Below are positions 17,526 to 26,252 of a stretch of 64,000 bases of DNA, one piece after another. Origin of the DNA: an uncultured Anaerolineae bacterium (GTDB lineage: Bacteria; Chloroflexota; Anaerolineae; Promineifilales; Promineifilaceae). A model generated the notes under the pieces. That model saw only the letters and a list, made by a program, of their open reading frames with translations. It searched no databases and had not been told where the DNA came from. Location of the stretch: the NCBI GenBank assembly GCA_937943625.1, contig CALEAD010000007.1, positions 1-64,000 on the forward strand, read 5' to 3'. The position numbers and the translations under genes were made by a program. Every line of letters begins with the position of its first letter. The stretch's first letter is position 1.

Positions 17526-17619
17526 GTTGTTTCGCAACTGTGGACAGAGAGCAGATACAAAAAAGTTTACTGAGTTTTCCTTTGTGCTGCTGTGCAGCCT
17601 GTACAGGTCCATTTTAGCA

Positions 17620-18165
17620 TCAAATACCGGGATCGGGCGGGGCGAGCAGGGAAAAATCAAAGCTGCTGGCGTTGCTGGGAATCTGCCACCAGGTAACCCG
17701 TGCCTGAGACAACGGCCGTACCAGATCAGACGGCCGTTTCACCTGTACCGGCGCAGTTATTTCCGGCGTAGGCAACAAAATGGCCTCTGTCAGCACGCCC
17801 GTTTCCACGCCGGCGCGGCGATCTGTGTACACGTACAGTGGCAGGCGGGCGTAAAATTCCAGCGCGCGCGCAAAGCATTGCGTCGGCTCACCATTGCGCT
17901 CATAGCCAAAAATCTCTGCGCGCGGAAACTGCTCACCAAACTCGGCAAACCACTCATACAGCTTCAGCCCGCGTATCTCATTGCCCCAATCGTCCAAAAT
18001 AAAGGCGGGAAAGATGTGCTCTTCTCGCCCCAGGGTCACAAAGGGGAAGCGCAGGTAGAGGGAAACGGCCGTTTCCGTTTGCGGTTTTAGATCAGACAGC
18101 AACAACGCCAAACGGCCGTTGCCTACCCATAATTGACCGTGTACGTGCCAGCTGACCGCTTTCAT
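17620..18165 (-). CDS. Hypothetical protein, 181 residues
   Basis: I do not recognise this family. The translation begins MKAVSWHVHGQLWVGNGRLA and contains ETAVSLYLRFPFVTLGREEH, IFPAFILDDWGNEIRGLKLY and ARLPLYVYTDRRAG. It is soluble, with alternating hydrophobic strands and no signal peptide. The codon use resembles neighbours, and five copies of CGGCCGT lie in the coding sequence, as in other real genes here. It ends about 95 nt before the lytic transglycosylase start on the same strand and could share its transcript. No strong Shine-Dalgarno precedes the ATG. Confidence 0.65.
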   Translation of the reverse strand: MKAVSWHVHGQLWVGNGRLALLLSDLKPQTETAVSLYLRFPFVTLGREEHIFPAFILDDWGNEIRGLKLYEWFAEFGEQFPRAEIFGYERNGEPTQCFARALEFYARLPLYVYTDRRAGVETGVLTEAILLPTPEITAPVQVKRPSDLVRPLSQARVTWWQIPSNASSFDFSLLAPPDPGI

Positions 18166-18298
18166 GGTTCGTGGTTAGTCAGAGGCAATCACGCCCCTTG
18201 CTCCTAGATCGTAATTCCTTAACCCACAATCGTCAAATCTATTTGTCATTTTCCCTGCCACACTCTATCATACCCGCTAATCACGATTACAATCCACT

Positions 18299-18820
18299 AT
18301 GCACGAACCACCATCTACTATGAACCTCCAGCAAACCATCCAACGCGCGCGCGAATTACGTCGCCAGGACCAGCTAGAGGAATCGCAGGCGCTGCTGCTA
18401 GAGCTGCTGCGGCAGCACCCCAACGACCCGCTTGTGCTGTTTGAGGTGGGTGGCTCTTACGACGTATTGGGCGAGGCGCGCACAGCCAACAGCTACTACG
18501 AAAAGGCGCTAGACAAAGGATTGGCCGCCCCAGAACGGCAAGAGTGCCTCATCTGCCTGGGCATCAACTATCGCGGGTTGGGGGATTCAGAAACGGCCGT
18601 TGCCATTCTCGAACGCGCCGCAAAACAATTCCCCGCAGACAACAGCATCCGCGCTTTTCTCGCCCTGGCCTACTACAGCGACGCCCAGGATGATCTGGCC
18701 TTTCGCACCCTGATAGACCTCTTGCTCAAAACCACCCAGGACCAGTCCATTCTCGCCTACGCCGACACGCTAGACTATTACAAAGACCACCTGGACGAAA
18801 TTTGGGAGGAGACTGCATAA
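18299..18820 (+). CDS. Tetratricopeptide-repeat protein
   Basis: A 173-residue helical protein with about three TPR units: one at roughly 15-45 (RARELRRQDQLEESQALLLE), one at 50-80 (VLFEVGGSYDVLGEARTANS), and one at 85-120 (CLGINYRGLGDSETAVAILE). TPR arrays mediate protein-protein contact, so the role cannot be assigned. An alternative start is the ATG at 18320 (MNLQQTIQRARE); neither site has a clear Shine-Dalgarno. The gene stands alone between the minus-strand cell-wall group and a repeat region, with a perfect hairpin following at 18849-18875. Confidence 0.75.
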   Translation: MHEPPSTMNLQQTIQRARELRRQDQLEESQALLLELLRQHPNDPLVLFEVGGSYDVLGEARTANSYYEKALDKGLAAPERQECLICLGINYRGLGDSETAVAILERAAKQFPADNSIRAFLALAYYSDAQDDLAFRTLIDLLLKTTQDQSILAYADTLDYYKDHLDEIWEETA

Positions 18821-18848
18821 GTGGGGCACCCCACCCCACATGAAAACC

Positions 18849-18875
18849 GATGCGCGATTTTGCAAATCGCGCATC
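18849..18875. terminator. Perfect hairpin GATGCGCGATTT-TGC-AAATCGCGCATC
   Basis: 12-bp stem, 3-nt loop, 29 nt after the TPR gene stop. There is no T-run after it, so it may be a repeat core rather than an intrinsic terminator. The loop-proximal GCGATTT/AAATCGC is shared with the hairpin between recO and pepA. Confidence 0.5.
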
Positions 18876-18904
18876 GAACTGGAAGTTCAATTGACAGAAA
18901 GACG

Positions 18905-19042
18905 TTCATGGCAGTGGCACACCCGCACAAATGAAAATGGTGCGCAGGTTACTGAACCTGCAATACCAGGTTTAGTAACCTGGGCTACAGTTACAACCAT
19001 CCGCCGTCAGCGGTCCGCCGTCAGCGGTCATTTTCCGGGAGC
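18905..19042 (+). repeat. Composite leader repeat before the MDR oxidoreductase gene (copy L5)
   Basis: Modules in order: CACACCCGCACAAATGAAAA, hairpin CAGGTTACTGAACCTG, hairpin CCAGGTTTAGTAACCTGG, GCTACAGTTACAA, then CCGCCGTCAGCGGTCATTTT and CCGGGAG. GGGAG at 19037-19041 is 4 nt from the ATG at 19046. Among the best-preserved copies of the element. Confidence 0.85.
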
Positions 19043-19045
19043 ACA

Positions 19046-20080
19046 ATGAAAGCCCTGATTTTTTCGCAACACGGAACCCTGGAACAGGTAAGCATTGGCG
19101 AGGTGCCCGTCCCCACCATTGCCGCCGATGAGGTGCTGCTGCAAGTGAAAGCGGCGGCACTCAACCGCCTGGATTTGTGGGTGCTGGCAGGTTGGCCGGC
19201 GCTCAAGCTGAAGCTTCCCCACGTCATGGGCAGTGATGGCGCAGGCATTGTCACGGCCGTTGGCGCAAACGCACAGCACATCCCCCTGGGTCGGCGCATG
19301 GCCGTCAACCCCACCGTTAGCTGTGGGCGTTGTGCCTTCTGCCAGAGCGGGCGCGACCACATGTGCGACCGCTTTGCCGTGCTGGGGGAACACCGCGATG
19401 GCTTTGCTGCTGAATACATTGCTGTGCCTGCACAAAATTTGCTACCCCTACCCGATCATGTGCCCTACGAAACGGCCGCTGCCGCCTCGCTCGTCTTTGT
19501 CACCGCCTGGCACTCGCTGATAGAAGTCGGCCGTTTGCAGGCAGGCGAATCCATCCTCATCGTTGGCGCAGGTGGGGGCGTCAACAGCGCTGCCATCCAG
19601 ATTGCACGGCTGGCCGGTGCAGATCCCATCTACGTGGTTGGCTCCAACACCGAAAAGCTGGCGCGCGCCGAAGCCCTGGGCGCAACCATTCTCATCAACC
19701 GCCAGCAACAGCCCGATTGGGCCAGAGCCGTTTTCCAGGCCAGCAACCGCCAGGGCGTAGACGTGGTGGTGGATAACGTCGGCGCCGCCACCTTTCACCA
19801 CTCCCTGCGCGCCCTGAAAAAAGGGGGGCGCCTGCTAACCGTAGGCAACACCAGCGGCCCCAAATTTGAGCTAGATAACCGTCTGATCTTTGCCAGGCAC
19901 CTGCAAATCTTGGGCAGCACCATGGGGCCGCGCCAGGAATATGCAAAAGTGATGGAAATGGTGTTCAACGGCCGTCTCCAGCCTGTGATAGACAGCATCC
20001 ACCCCTTGCAAGACGGCCGTATTGCCCTGCGCAAGCTGCAAGAGGGCCACGTCAGCGGCAAACTCGTCCTCATCCCCTAA
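19046..20080 (+). CDS. MDR-superfamily alcohol dehydrogenase/quinone oxidoreductase-like protein
   Basis: A 344-residue medium-chain dehydrogenase/reductase. The N-terminal GroES-like domain carries the structural zinc loop CGRCAFCQSGRDHMC (near 92-106). The Rossmann domain has VGAGGGVNSAAIQIARLAGA. The catalytic-zinc positions appear lost: the usual cysteine after the first strand is in LNRLDLW and the GHE motif reads GSDGAG. It is therefore more likely an NAD(P)H-dependent quinone or enone reductase than a zinc alcohol dehydrogenase, although it keeps the structural zinc. The MFS exporter gene follows after 4 nt, so the two are probably co-transcribed. Its Shine-Dalgarno comes from a dispersed repeat. 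Confidence 0.85.
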   Translation: MKALIFSQHGTLEQVSIGEVPVPTIAADEVLLQVKAAALNRLDLWVLAGWPALKLKLPHVMGSDGAGIVTAVGANAQHIPLGRRMAVNPTVSCGRCAFCQSGRDHMCDRFAVLGEHRDGFAAEYIAVPAQNLLPLPDHVPYETAAAASLVFVTAWHSLIEVGRLQAGESILIVGAGGGVNSAAIQIARLAGADPIYVVGSNTEKLARAEALGATILINRQQQPDWARAVFQASNRQGVDVVVDNVGAATFHHSLRALKKGGRLLTVGNTSGPKFELDNRLIFARHLQILGSTMGPRQEYAKVMEMVFNGRLQPVIDSIHPLQDGRIALRKLQEGHVSGKLVLIP

Positions 20081-20084
20081 TCCC

Positions 20085-21539
20085 ATGACGCCCACCCCCT
20101 CCCCCACCCCTCCCGCCTACCCCCACAAATGGCACATCCTGGCCTCTGTGGGCATGGGCATCTTTCTCGCCACCATAGATGGCAGCATCGTCAACGTGGC
20201 CCTACCCACCCTGGTGCGCGAGCTAAACACCAACTTTGCCACTATCCAATGGGTCTCATTAGGCTACCTGCTCACCCTCTCCACCGTGCTGCTGAGCATG
20301 GGGCGCTTGGGCGATATGGTGGGCAAAAAGCCCGTCTATGCCGGCGGGTTTCTCCTTTTCACCCTCAGCTCTATGCTTTGCGGCCTAGCTCCCGGCGTAT
20401 ACTGGCTTATTGGCTTCCGCGTCCTGCAAGCTCTTGGCGCATCCATGACTCAGGCATTGGGCATTGCCATCGTCACCGAAGCCTTTCCCCCGTATGAGCG
20501 CGGCAAGGCTCTGGGCATTGCTGGCACACTGGTCTCCTTTGGCGTGGTGCTTGGCCCTACCCTAGGAGGCGTGATTTTAGACACACTTTCCTGGCGCTGG
20601 ATTTTTTATGTCAATCTACCTGTCGGCATCATTGGCATTCTCATGGTGCTACGCTACGTGCCCAATACGCGCAGCACCAAAGGGCAACGCTTCGATTTTG
20701 GCGGCGCCGGCACGCTGTTCGTGGCCTTACTGCTGCTACTGCTGGCGCTGACGTTGGCGCAGCAGTGGGGCTTTGATGACGGGCGCGTCTGGTGGATGTT
20801 GGCAGGGGCGCTGCTGCTGCTGGTCGCATTTGTGGCCATTGAACGGCGCGTGGCACAGCCAATGATTGATCTGGAGCTGTTCCGCAACCCGTTTTTTAGC
20901 ATCAGCCTCATCAACGGCCTGATTGTGTTTATTGCAGTTGCCGGCGTGTTTATTTTGCTCCCCTTTTACCTGGAGAATATGATGGGATACGAGCCGCGCT
21001 GCGTGGGGCTGCTGGTAGCAGCCGTGCCGCTGCTGCTTGGCGTGACGGCCCCCATCTCTGGCACGCTGTCTGACCGATACGGCACGCGCCTGATTGCCAC
21101 GGTCGGGTTGCTGGTGCTGATTGGGGGCTACCTGGCGATGAGCCAGCTTACGCTGCAAACACCGCTGTGGGCTTATTTAACGGCCGTACTGCCCTTTGGC
21201 GCGGGCATTGGCATCTTTCAATCCCCCAACAACAGCGCCGTGATGGGCGCCGTTGTCAGAGAAAAACTGGGCGTTACCTCTGGCCTGCTGGCGATGACAC
21301 GCACCCTGGGACAAACAGCCGGCATTGCCGTGCTGGGCGCGATTTGGGCCGCGCGCGTGATGGCCTATGCGGGCGAAACGGTCACGGGTGGGGCAACGGC
21401 CGCTCCTATTGCCGCCCAAATTGCTGGCCTGCAAGATACCTTTCGCCTGATTGCCGGCCTCATTGCCACCGCGTTCCTACTCAGCCTGTATGGGCTGCTG
21501 CGCCAGCGCCAACAGCGTCTGGCAGCAAGCAATTCCTAA
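20085..21539 (+). CDS. MFS transporter of the DHA2 (EmrB/QacA, 14-helix) family
   Basis: A 484-residue inner-membrane protein with about 14 hydrophobic segments. The first helix shows VGMGIFLATIDGSIVNVALP, matching motif D1 of DHA2 exporters; motif A is GRLGDMVGKKPVYAGG, and motif C is GTLVSFGVVLGPTLGGVI. Members extrude cationic or lipophilic compounds using the proton gradient. The start at 20085 is 4 nt after the MDR gene stop, and the N-terminal PTPSPTPP stretch is proline-rich. A longer frame to 20022 lies inside the MDR gene and is rejected. Substrate unknown. Confidence 0.92.
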   Translation: MTPTPSPTPPAYPHKWHILASVGMGIFLATIDGSIVNVALPTLVRELNTNFATIQWVSLGYLLTLSTVLLSMGRLGDMVGKKPVYAGGFLLFTLSSMLCGLAPGVYWLIGFRVLQALGASMTQALGIAIVTEAFPPYERGKALGIAGTLVSFGVVLGPTLGGVILDTLSWRWIFYVNLPVGIIGILMVLRYVPNTRSTKGQRFDFGGAGTLFVALLLLLLALTLAQQWGFDDGRVWWMLAGALLLLVAFVAIERRVAQPMIDLELFRNPFFSISLINGLIVFIAVAGVFILLPFYLENMMGYEPRCVGLLVAAVPLLLGVTAPISGTLSDRYGTRLIATVGLLVLIGGYLAMSQLTLQTPLWAYLTAVLPFGAGIGIFQSPNNSAVMGAVVREKLGVTSGLLAMTRTLGQTAGIAVLGAIWAARVMAYAGETVTGGATAAPIAAQIAGLQDTFRLIAGLIATAFLLSLYGLLRQRQQRLAASNS

Positions 21540-21544
21540 AGAGC

Positions 21545-21671
21545 GGGAACACCACGATCAATGAAAATGGAACGCAGATTACCAAACCTGCATCTGCCAA
21601 CCAGGTTTGGCAACCTGGGCTACAGTTACAATCGTTCGCGGTCTGCCGTCTGCCGTCATTTTCAAGGGAGT
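21545..21671 (+). repeat. Composite leader repeat (copy L6)
   Basis: Shows CACGATCAATGAAAATGGAA, GCAGATTACCAAACCTGC, CCAGGTTTGGCAACCTGG, GCTACAGTTACAATCG, GCGGTCTGCCGTCTGCCGTC, then ATTTTCAAGGGAG and ATG at 21673. That ATG opens only a short extension; the gene's own start at 21752 has separate ribosome-binding sites. Confidence 0.85.
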
Positions 21672-21751
21672 AATGGTTGGAAGTTGGCGGCTGGAACCAT
21701 ACCAACCGCTCTCCACTTCCACAAAGGAACATAAAATCAAAGGAACATAAA

Positions 21752-22798
21752 ATGAACGAAATCGAAGAACCCCAACCTACCCTGGCAGAATGGCAGCAGC
21801 TATATGCGCTGATGGCAGACGTAAAAAAGCTGGCTCCCTGGCAATTTATGGCGGAAGACATGGTCTTTGGTGTGAAAAACCCTGAAACGAGCGAGATTGG
21901 CTTCATCAGCATCATGGGGCAGCTGGGTGAGCATTTATCAGTAGCCGTCTACCTGGGTATTGGCTCTCTGATGACGTTTTGGGCCGTCCATACGCAACAG
22001 CTTAAGCCAACCATGATCCTGACAGCACCGCACCTGCAGGCTTCCTTTGAAAACCGCGAAACGCTTTACAAGGAAGACCGGCAAATTATCAAGCAATTGG
22101 GGCTAAAATTTCGCGGAAGGATGGCCTGGCCGATGTTTCGCAGCCACCGACCTGGATTTTTACCCTGGTTTATCAATCAGGCGGAAGCGCGCTTTCTCAT
22201 ACACGCGCTAACACAGACGCTGGATGTAGCCAAACGGGCGCAAGCAGATGAGACGCTGCTTGAGGTAAAAGATGAACAGACTTACCTGGTGCGTGTGCCG
22301 ACCATTCACGACAATGAGATCGTGTGGCACGACGAACAACTGCGATTACCACCATTCTATTCACACGAGTTGAGTATAGTCATGAACCCGAAGATGCTGG
22401 ATTATGCGCGGCGCATGCCCATGAGCCGGCAAACCCTGGAAGTAGATTTCTCTGCGATTCCTGCATCCATTCGCCCGAAAATAGGCACACGGCCGTTTTT
22501 TGGTCACATGCTGATGGTGGTAGACAGCAAAAGCGGCTTCGTGCTGGGCGGGCCCATCCTATCCCCCGAATCTGGCTATGACGAGATGCTAGGGAGAGTC
22601 GCAGTAGAATTGTTAACGATACTCACCAATGGGACGCACTTGCCCAAAACCATTTTCGTCAGTTCCCCAATAGTGCATAGCTTGCTGGCCCCGCTGTGCC
22701 AGGATCTGGGTATCTCGCTAAAAAGTAAATCCCGCCTGCGCATGCTTGAAGAGGCGCAAGACGCCCTATTCAGCTTTCTGGAGCGGAGAATGATGTAG
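21752..22798 (+). CDS. Uncharacterised protein, probable DUF7309/DUF6930-type two-domain protein
   Basis: A 348-residue soluble protein. The N-terminal half contains KKLAPWQFMAEDMVFGVKNP and ETSEIGFISIMGQLGEHLSV followed by AVYLG, the pattern I associate with the DUF7309 domain; the C-terminal half, with MSRQTLEVDFSAIP and KTIFVSSPIVHSLLAPL, resembles DUF6930. Both assignments are from memory of the family pattern and no function is known. The start at 21752 is preceded by an exact 16-nt tandem duplication (21723-21754) that places two AAAGGAA sites and overlaps the ATG. It lies before an aminotransferase gene in the same direction with an 83-nt gap. Confidence 0.7.
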   Translation: MNEIEEPQPTLAEWQQLYALMADVKKLAPWQFMAEDMVFGVKNPETSEIGFISIMGQLGEHLSVAVYLGIGSLMTFWAVHTQQLKPTMILTAPHLQASFENRETLYKEDRQIIKQLGLKFRGRMAWPMFRSHRPGFLPWFINQAEARFLIHALTQTLDVAKRAQADETLLEVKDEQTYLVRVPTIHDNEIVWHDEQLRLPPFYSHELSIVMNPKMLDYARRMPMSRQTLEVDFSAIPASIRPKIGTRPFFGHMLMVVDSKSGFVLGGPILSPESGYDEMLGRVAVELLTILTNGTHLPKTIFVSSPIVHSLLAPLCQDLGISLKSKSRLRMLEEAQDALFSFLERRMM

Positions 22799-22881
22799 AG
22801 TAGGAGCCAGGAGCATAGCGCAAGCATGAGCGTGAGGGTAGAAATGCTGGCTTTCGCTCTTGCTCTGGCCCTCAGGAGAAG

Positions 22882-24033
22882 ATGAACATGCCTGTCATTC
22901 ATGTCACCCAGCAACAAACATTCCCACAATTAGATGTCCCCCCGCGCCTGTTGCTTGGCCCCGGTCCCGCCAACACGCACCCGCGCGTAGTGCAGGCAAT
23001 GGGGATGCCTACGCTCGGCCATTTGGACCCAGTCTTGCTCACGCTGATGGGAGAGGTACAAGAACTGTTGCGCTACGCCTGGCAAACAGAGAATGAATGC
23101 ACGCTGGTTATCAGTGGGACAGGAACGGCCGCTATGGAAACGGCCGTTGCCAATCTTGTCGAACCAGGGGATGTTGTTCTCGTCGGCGTCATCGGCTACT
23201 TTGGCCAGCGGCTGGTCGAAATGGCCGGGCGCTACGGGGGCAAGGTGCACACCATCGCAAAAGCGTGGGGCGAAACGTTCACACTGGCAGAAATAGAGGC
23301 AGCGCTGGTGCAATATCAGCCAGCCATCCTCATGCTCGTGCATGCCGAAACCTCCACCGGCGCCCTGCAATCCCTGGCCAGCATTGGCGCATTGTGCCAC
23401 GCCCACAACTGCCTCTTCCTCACAGACAGCGTCACCAGCCTGGGCGCAGCCCCTCTCTTTTTAGACGAGTGGGAAATTGACGTCGCCTATAGCTGCTCGC
23501 AAAAAGGGCTGAGTTGCCCACCTGGTGCATCCCCCATCACCTTCAGCCCGCGCGCACTGCACAAGCTAGAAAACCGCAAGCACAAAGTGGGCAGTTGGTA
23601 CTTTGACATCACCCTCCTGCGCCCTTACTGGTTTGGCGCAACGCGCAGCTATCACCACACCATGAGCAGCAACATGATCTATGCCCTGCGCGAGGGGCTG
23701 CGCCTGGTAGCAGAAGAGGGACTGGAGGCGCGCTGGCAATGCCATCAGGCCAACGCGCACATGCTCTGGGAAGGGCTGGCGGCGCTGGACCTGACCTGCC
23801 ACGTATCAGACCCGGCGCAGCGCATCCCCAGCCTGACAACGGTGCGCGTACCAGACGGGGTAGACGCCGCTGCCACTGCCAAACAGTTACTGCATGAATA
23901 CAACATCGAGATAGCCGGCGGCTTTAGCCAGCTGGCAGGCAAGGTGTGGCGCATTGGGCTAATGGGTTATAACAGCCGCGCCGAAAATGTGGCGCTGCTG
24001 CTGCACGCGCTGGAGCGCGTTTTACATGAGTAA
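22882..24033 (+). CDS. Class V aminotransferase, alanine/serine-glyoxylate aminotransferase-like
   Basis: A 383-residue PLP enzyme. [19 protein letters not shown] opens the substrate loop, [15 protein letters not shown] binds the cofactor phosphate, and [17 protein letters not shown] holds the aspartate to the pyridine nitrogen. The Schiff-base lysine is K208 in [12 protein letters not shown], as in alanine-glyoxylate aminotransferases. It would move amino groups to glyoxylate or pyruvate. AGGAG lies 3 nt before the ATG at 22882 and 9 nt before a second ATG at 22888, so the latter may be the true start. Upstream 22800-22872 is an inverted low-complexity repeat (AGCGCAAGCATGAGCG / CGCTCTTGCTCTGG). 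Confidence 0.9.
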   Translation: MNMPVIHVTQQQTFPQLDVPPRLLLGPGPANTHPRVVQAMGMPTLGHLDPVLLTLMGEVQELLRYAWQTENECTLVISGTGTAAMETAVANLVEPGDVVLVGVIGYFGQRLVEMAGRYGGKVHTIAKAWGETFTLAEIEAALVQYQPAILMLVHAETSTGALQSLASIGALCHAHNCLFLTDSVTSLGAAPLFLDEWEIDVAYSCSQKGLSCPPGASPITFSPRALHKLENRKHKVGSWYFDITLLRPYWFGATRSYHHTMSSNMIYALREGLRLVAEEGLEARWQCHQANAHMLWEGLAALDLTCHVSDPAQRIPSLTTVRVPDGVDAAATAKQLLHEYNIEIAGGFSQLAGKVWRIGLMGYNSRAENVALLLHALERVLHE

Positions 24034-24040
24034 AAAGGAG

Positions 24041-24121
24041 TTCGCCGGCTGCGCCGACTAGCACGAATGAAAACCGTAGCGCCGGCCAGCCGCCAGCCGT
24101 CAGCGGTCATTTTCAAGGGAG
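24041..24121 (+). repeat. Composite leader repeat without a downstream start (copy L7), overlapping the osmC 3' end
   Basis: TAGCACGAATGAAAACCGTA, CCAGCCGCCAGCCGTCAGCG and GTCATTTTCAAGGGAGG, pointing rightward into the tail of the oppositely oriented osmC gene. The last codons and stop of osmC are written by the reverse strand of this element. Confidence 0.8.
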
Positions 24122-24516
24122 GCAACGGCCGTTTCCAGCGTAGACGCCTGCACCAAAATCTGCGGCGGCTGCTCAAAGTGCTTTTTCACCGCGCACTGGT
24201 CGGCGGCACGGATCAGCGCCGGTTTATACTTTTCGGGGAAATCGGGCGGAACCTGAATATCTAACTGCACCTGTGTCACCATGCCAGTAAATCGATCCAC
24301 CTGCATGGTCTGCACCAGGCGAATGCCCTCGGCAGAAATGCCGCGCTGGCGGCAGAAGCCCAGCACATAAATGCCAGCACAGGTGCCGATAGAAGCCAGA
24401 AACGTAGCAAACGGGGTGGGCGCGCTACTCGCCGGTGGCTGGTCTGTGGGCACAGTAAAAGGACCAAAGTAGGCATCTACACGCATGCCCCCAGGAAAGT
24501 CTATTATCATCTCCAT
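24100..24516 (-). CDS. OsmC/Ohr family protein
   Basis: A 138-residue protein of the OsmC fold, whose members reduce organic hydroperoxides through a reactive cysteine pair. Two candidate cysteines are at C46 (ASIGTCAGIY) and C108 (ADQCAVKKHF), the family positions; a third, C55, is nearby. The start at 24516 has AAGGAG 9 nt upstream, whereas the longer frame to 24567 has none. The C-terminal residues SLENDR and the TGA stop are encoded by an inverted copy of the dispersed leader (CATTTTCAAGGGAG), showing that the repeat has rewritten the end of this gene. It is divergent from the YhhN gene. Confidence 0.85.
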   Translation of the reverse strand: MEMIIDFPGGMRVDAYFGPFTVPTDQPPASSAPTPFATFLASIGTCAGIYVLGFCRQRGISAEGIRLVQTMQVDRFTGMVTQVQLDIQVPPDFPEKYKPALIRAADQCAVKKHFEQPPQILVQASTLETAVASLENDR

Positions 24517-24607
24517 AATGCTTAACTCCTTGCACTCGTTGTTTTTTGTGCCGCGTAACGCTGACACCGCCTATTCAGATGCAGAAACGCGGCAAAAGTG
24601 ACAGACC

Positions 24608-25252
24608 ATGCACGTGACTGTTTTATCTATCCTAGCAGCGATTACGGCCGTGCTGGCCATGCGGGGCGAATACAGCAGCGGCCGTTCTCAGGTCTACCTC
24701 TTCAAACCCCTCACAACCCTGCTCATCATGCTGCTGGCGCTGCTCAGCCCCACCCGGCCAGAAACCCCCGCGTACAAATGGCTGATTGTGGCCGGCCTCA
24801 TTCTGTGCCTGGCAGGCGATATTTTTCTCATGTTGCCCCCGCGCTACTTCATTGCCGGGCTGGGCAGCTTTCTCGTCGGGCACTGGTTCTACATTGCCGC
24901 CTTTGCGGCAGCCGGAACCCAATTCACCTGGTCGCTGCTGCCCCTGCTGATCTATGGCGGCATCATTTACGCCCTGCTGCACCCCCACCTGGGCAAGATG
25001 CGTGGGCCGGTTGTGGCGTATATGCTCTTTATTTTGCTGATGGCGTGGCTGGCCCTGGGACGCACAGCAAGGTCGGGCGGCACACTGAGCGTGCCACTGG
25101 CCGCTGCGGGCGCGCTGCTGTTTGTGCTTTCTGACTCACTGCTGGCGCTGGATCGCTTCCGGCAAAAATTTCGCGCCGCGCGCCTGCTGGTTCTCAGCAC
25201 CTATTGGGCGGCACAATGGCTCATCGCGCTTTCTACTTACTGGAACCCGTAA
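24608..25252 (+). CDS. YhhN family protein (lysoplasmalogenase-like)
   Basis: A 214-residue integral membrane protein with about eight hydrophobic helices. Family motifs include KPLTTLLIMLLAL, LCLAGDIFLMLP, GLGSFLVGHWFYIAAF and AAGALLFVLSDSLLALDRF. In animals this family (TMEM86) hydrolyses the vinyl-ether bond of lysoplasmalogens, and the conserved acidic residues of GD and SD are retained here. Bacterial substrates are not established. The gene is divergent from osmC with 91 nt between starts and convergent with the TPR gene at 25280. Confidence 0.87.
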   Translation: MHVTVLSILAAITAVLAMRGEYSSGRSQVYLFKPLTTLLIMLLALLSPTRPETPAYKWLIVAGLILCLAGDIFLMLPPRYFIAGLGSFLVGHWFYIAAFAAAGTQFTWSLLPLLIYGGIIYALLHPHLGKMRGPVVAYMLFILLMAWLALGRTARSGGTLSVPLAAAGALLFVLSDSLLALDRFRQKFRAARLLVLSTYWAAQWLIALSTYWNP

Positions 25253-25279
25253 GCAAGCAGCCGTTATGTGGCATCTGTT

Positions 25280-26098
25280 TTAGCCCTGGCCACCAAGCAG
25301 GCGCCCCAACACGCCGGTGCCAGCGAGTTTTTCCTTTAGAGCCCTCTCCATCTGGCGGCCTTCGGGAAAATCTTTCACCTTCAAGGCACGCTTGTTAAAA
25401 CGCGCCGCTTCCTCGTAATCGCCTAACTGCCAACACGCCTCACTGGCATGATGCAGCAGCCAATGATTTTCGGCGTCGAAATGGATGGCTTCTTTATACT
25501 TGAGCAAGGCTTCTTGCCACATTTGCTGCGCGGCATAAGCATCTGCCAGTAACGAGAGCAGGCGCAGGCGCTGCGGCGCCGTGCGCGCCATTTCCACCGC
25601 GCGCTGAAACCAATACTCAATCTGCTCGATGTCTTGTTCCGCCAGCCAGTAAGCAAATTCGGCCGTTTGCAAATAATAACTGTGCGGGTCTTGCTCTTGC
25701 AGATAGTCCAGCACTGTGCGTGCATCATCCAGGCAACCGGCGTAAATGTAGACAAATGCCTCTACGACATTAATTTCAACCACGTCTGGCTCTGTTTCTT
25801 GCGCTTTCTCCAACCAGCTCATGGCCGCTTCTAACCCTTCTGGCGCGTAGCTGCCATCTGCTTCGCGCGCGGCGGCAATCAGCAAATAGGCAACCCCGGC
25901 AAAGGTATACGGCCGTGAATCGCTCGTTAGCAGCGTGCGCAGCGCCGCCGCCAGCACTTTGGGGTCGTCTCGGTAGGTGTTAATGTTGTCTAGACTGATT
26001 TCATAGGTGCGCCGCCCCAGGTCGGTCCTTCTGGGGTTTTGCGGCCAGGTTGCTTTTTCTAGTGTTGGCAAGAGCTTTGCCAGAAGTTGTGTGCCCAT
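25280..26098 (-). CDS. Tetratricopeptide-like repeat protein
   Basis: A 272-residue soluble helical protein. Helical pairs such as LEAAMSWLEKAQETEPDVVE, AGCLDDARTVLDYLQEQDP, QIEYWFQRAVEMARTAPQRL and WQEALLKYKEAIHFDAENHW are TPR-like, so a scaffold role is likely. The start at 26098 has AGGAG 5 nt upstream; an ATG at 26125 would add nine residues without support. It is followed by the YhhN gene in convergent orientation. Function unknown. Confidence 0.75.
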   Translation of the reverse strand: MGTQLLAKLLPTLEKATWPQNPRRTDLGRRTYEISLDNINTYRDDPKVLAAALRTLLTSDSRPYTFAGVAYLLIAAAREADGSYAPEGLEAAMSWLEKAQETEPDVVEINVVEAFVYIYAGCLDDARTVLDYLQEQDPHSYYLQTAEFAYWLAEQDIEQIEYWFQRAVEMARTAPQRLRLLSLLADAYAAQQMWQEALLKYKEAIHFDAENHWLLHHASEACWQLGDYEEAARFNKRALKVKDFPEGRQMERALKEKLAGTGVLGRLLGGQG

Positions 26099-26204
26099 GT
26101 ACACTCCTAAATGAAAGCCCGGCAATGAGAGATTGGCTGCTCTCTAATCGCCAGGCTCTAACGCACCTCTCAGCAGCGGTTGGCTGGAGTGTACAAAAAG
26201 CGCG

Positions 26205-26240
26205 CCGAAAAGAAAAGACCCCTCTTGCGGAGGGGTCTTT
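26205..26240 (-). terminator. Intrinsic terminator of groESL
   Basis: On the minus strand AAAGACCCCTCCGCAAGAGGGGTCTTT (26240-26214), a strong stem, runs into TTCTTTTCGG, 12 nt after the groEL stop codon region. Confidence 0.92.
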
Positions 26241-26252
26241 CTGCCGTAGTTT

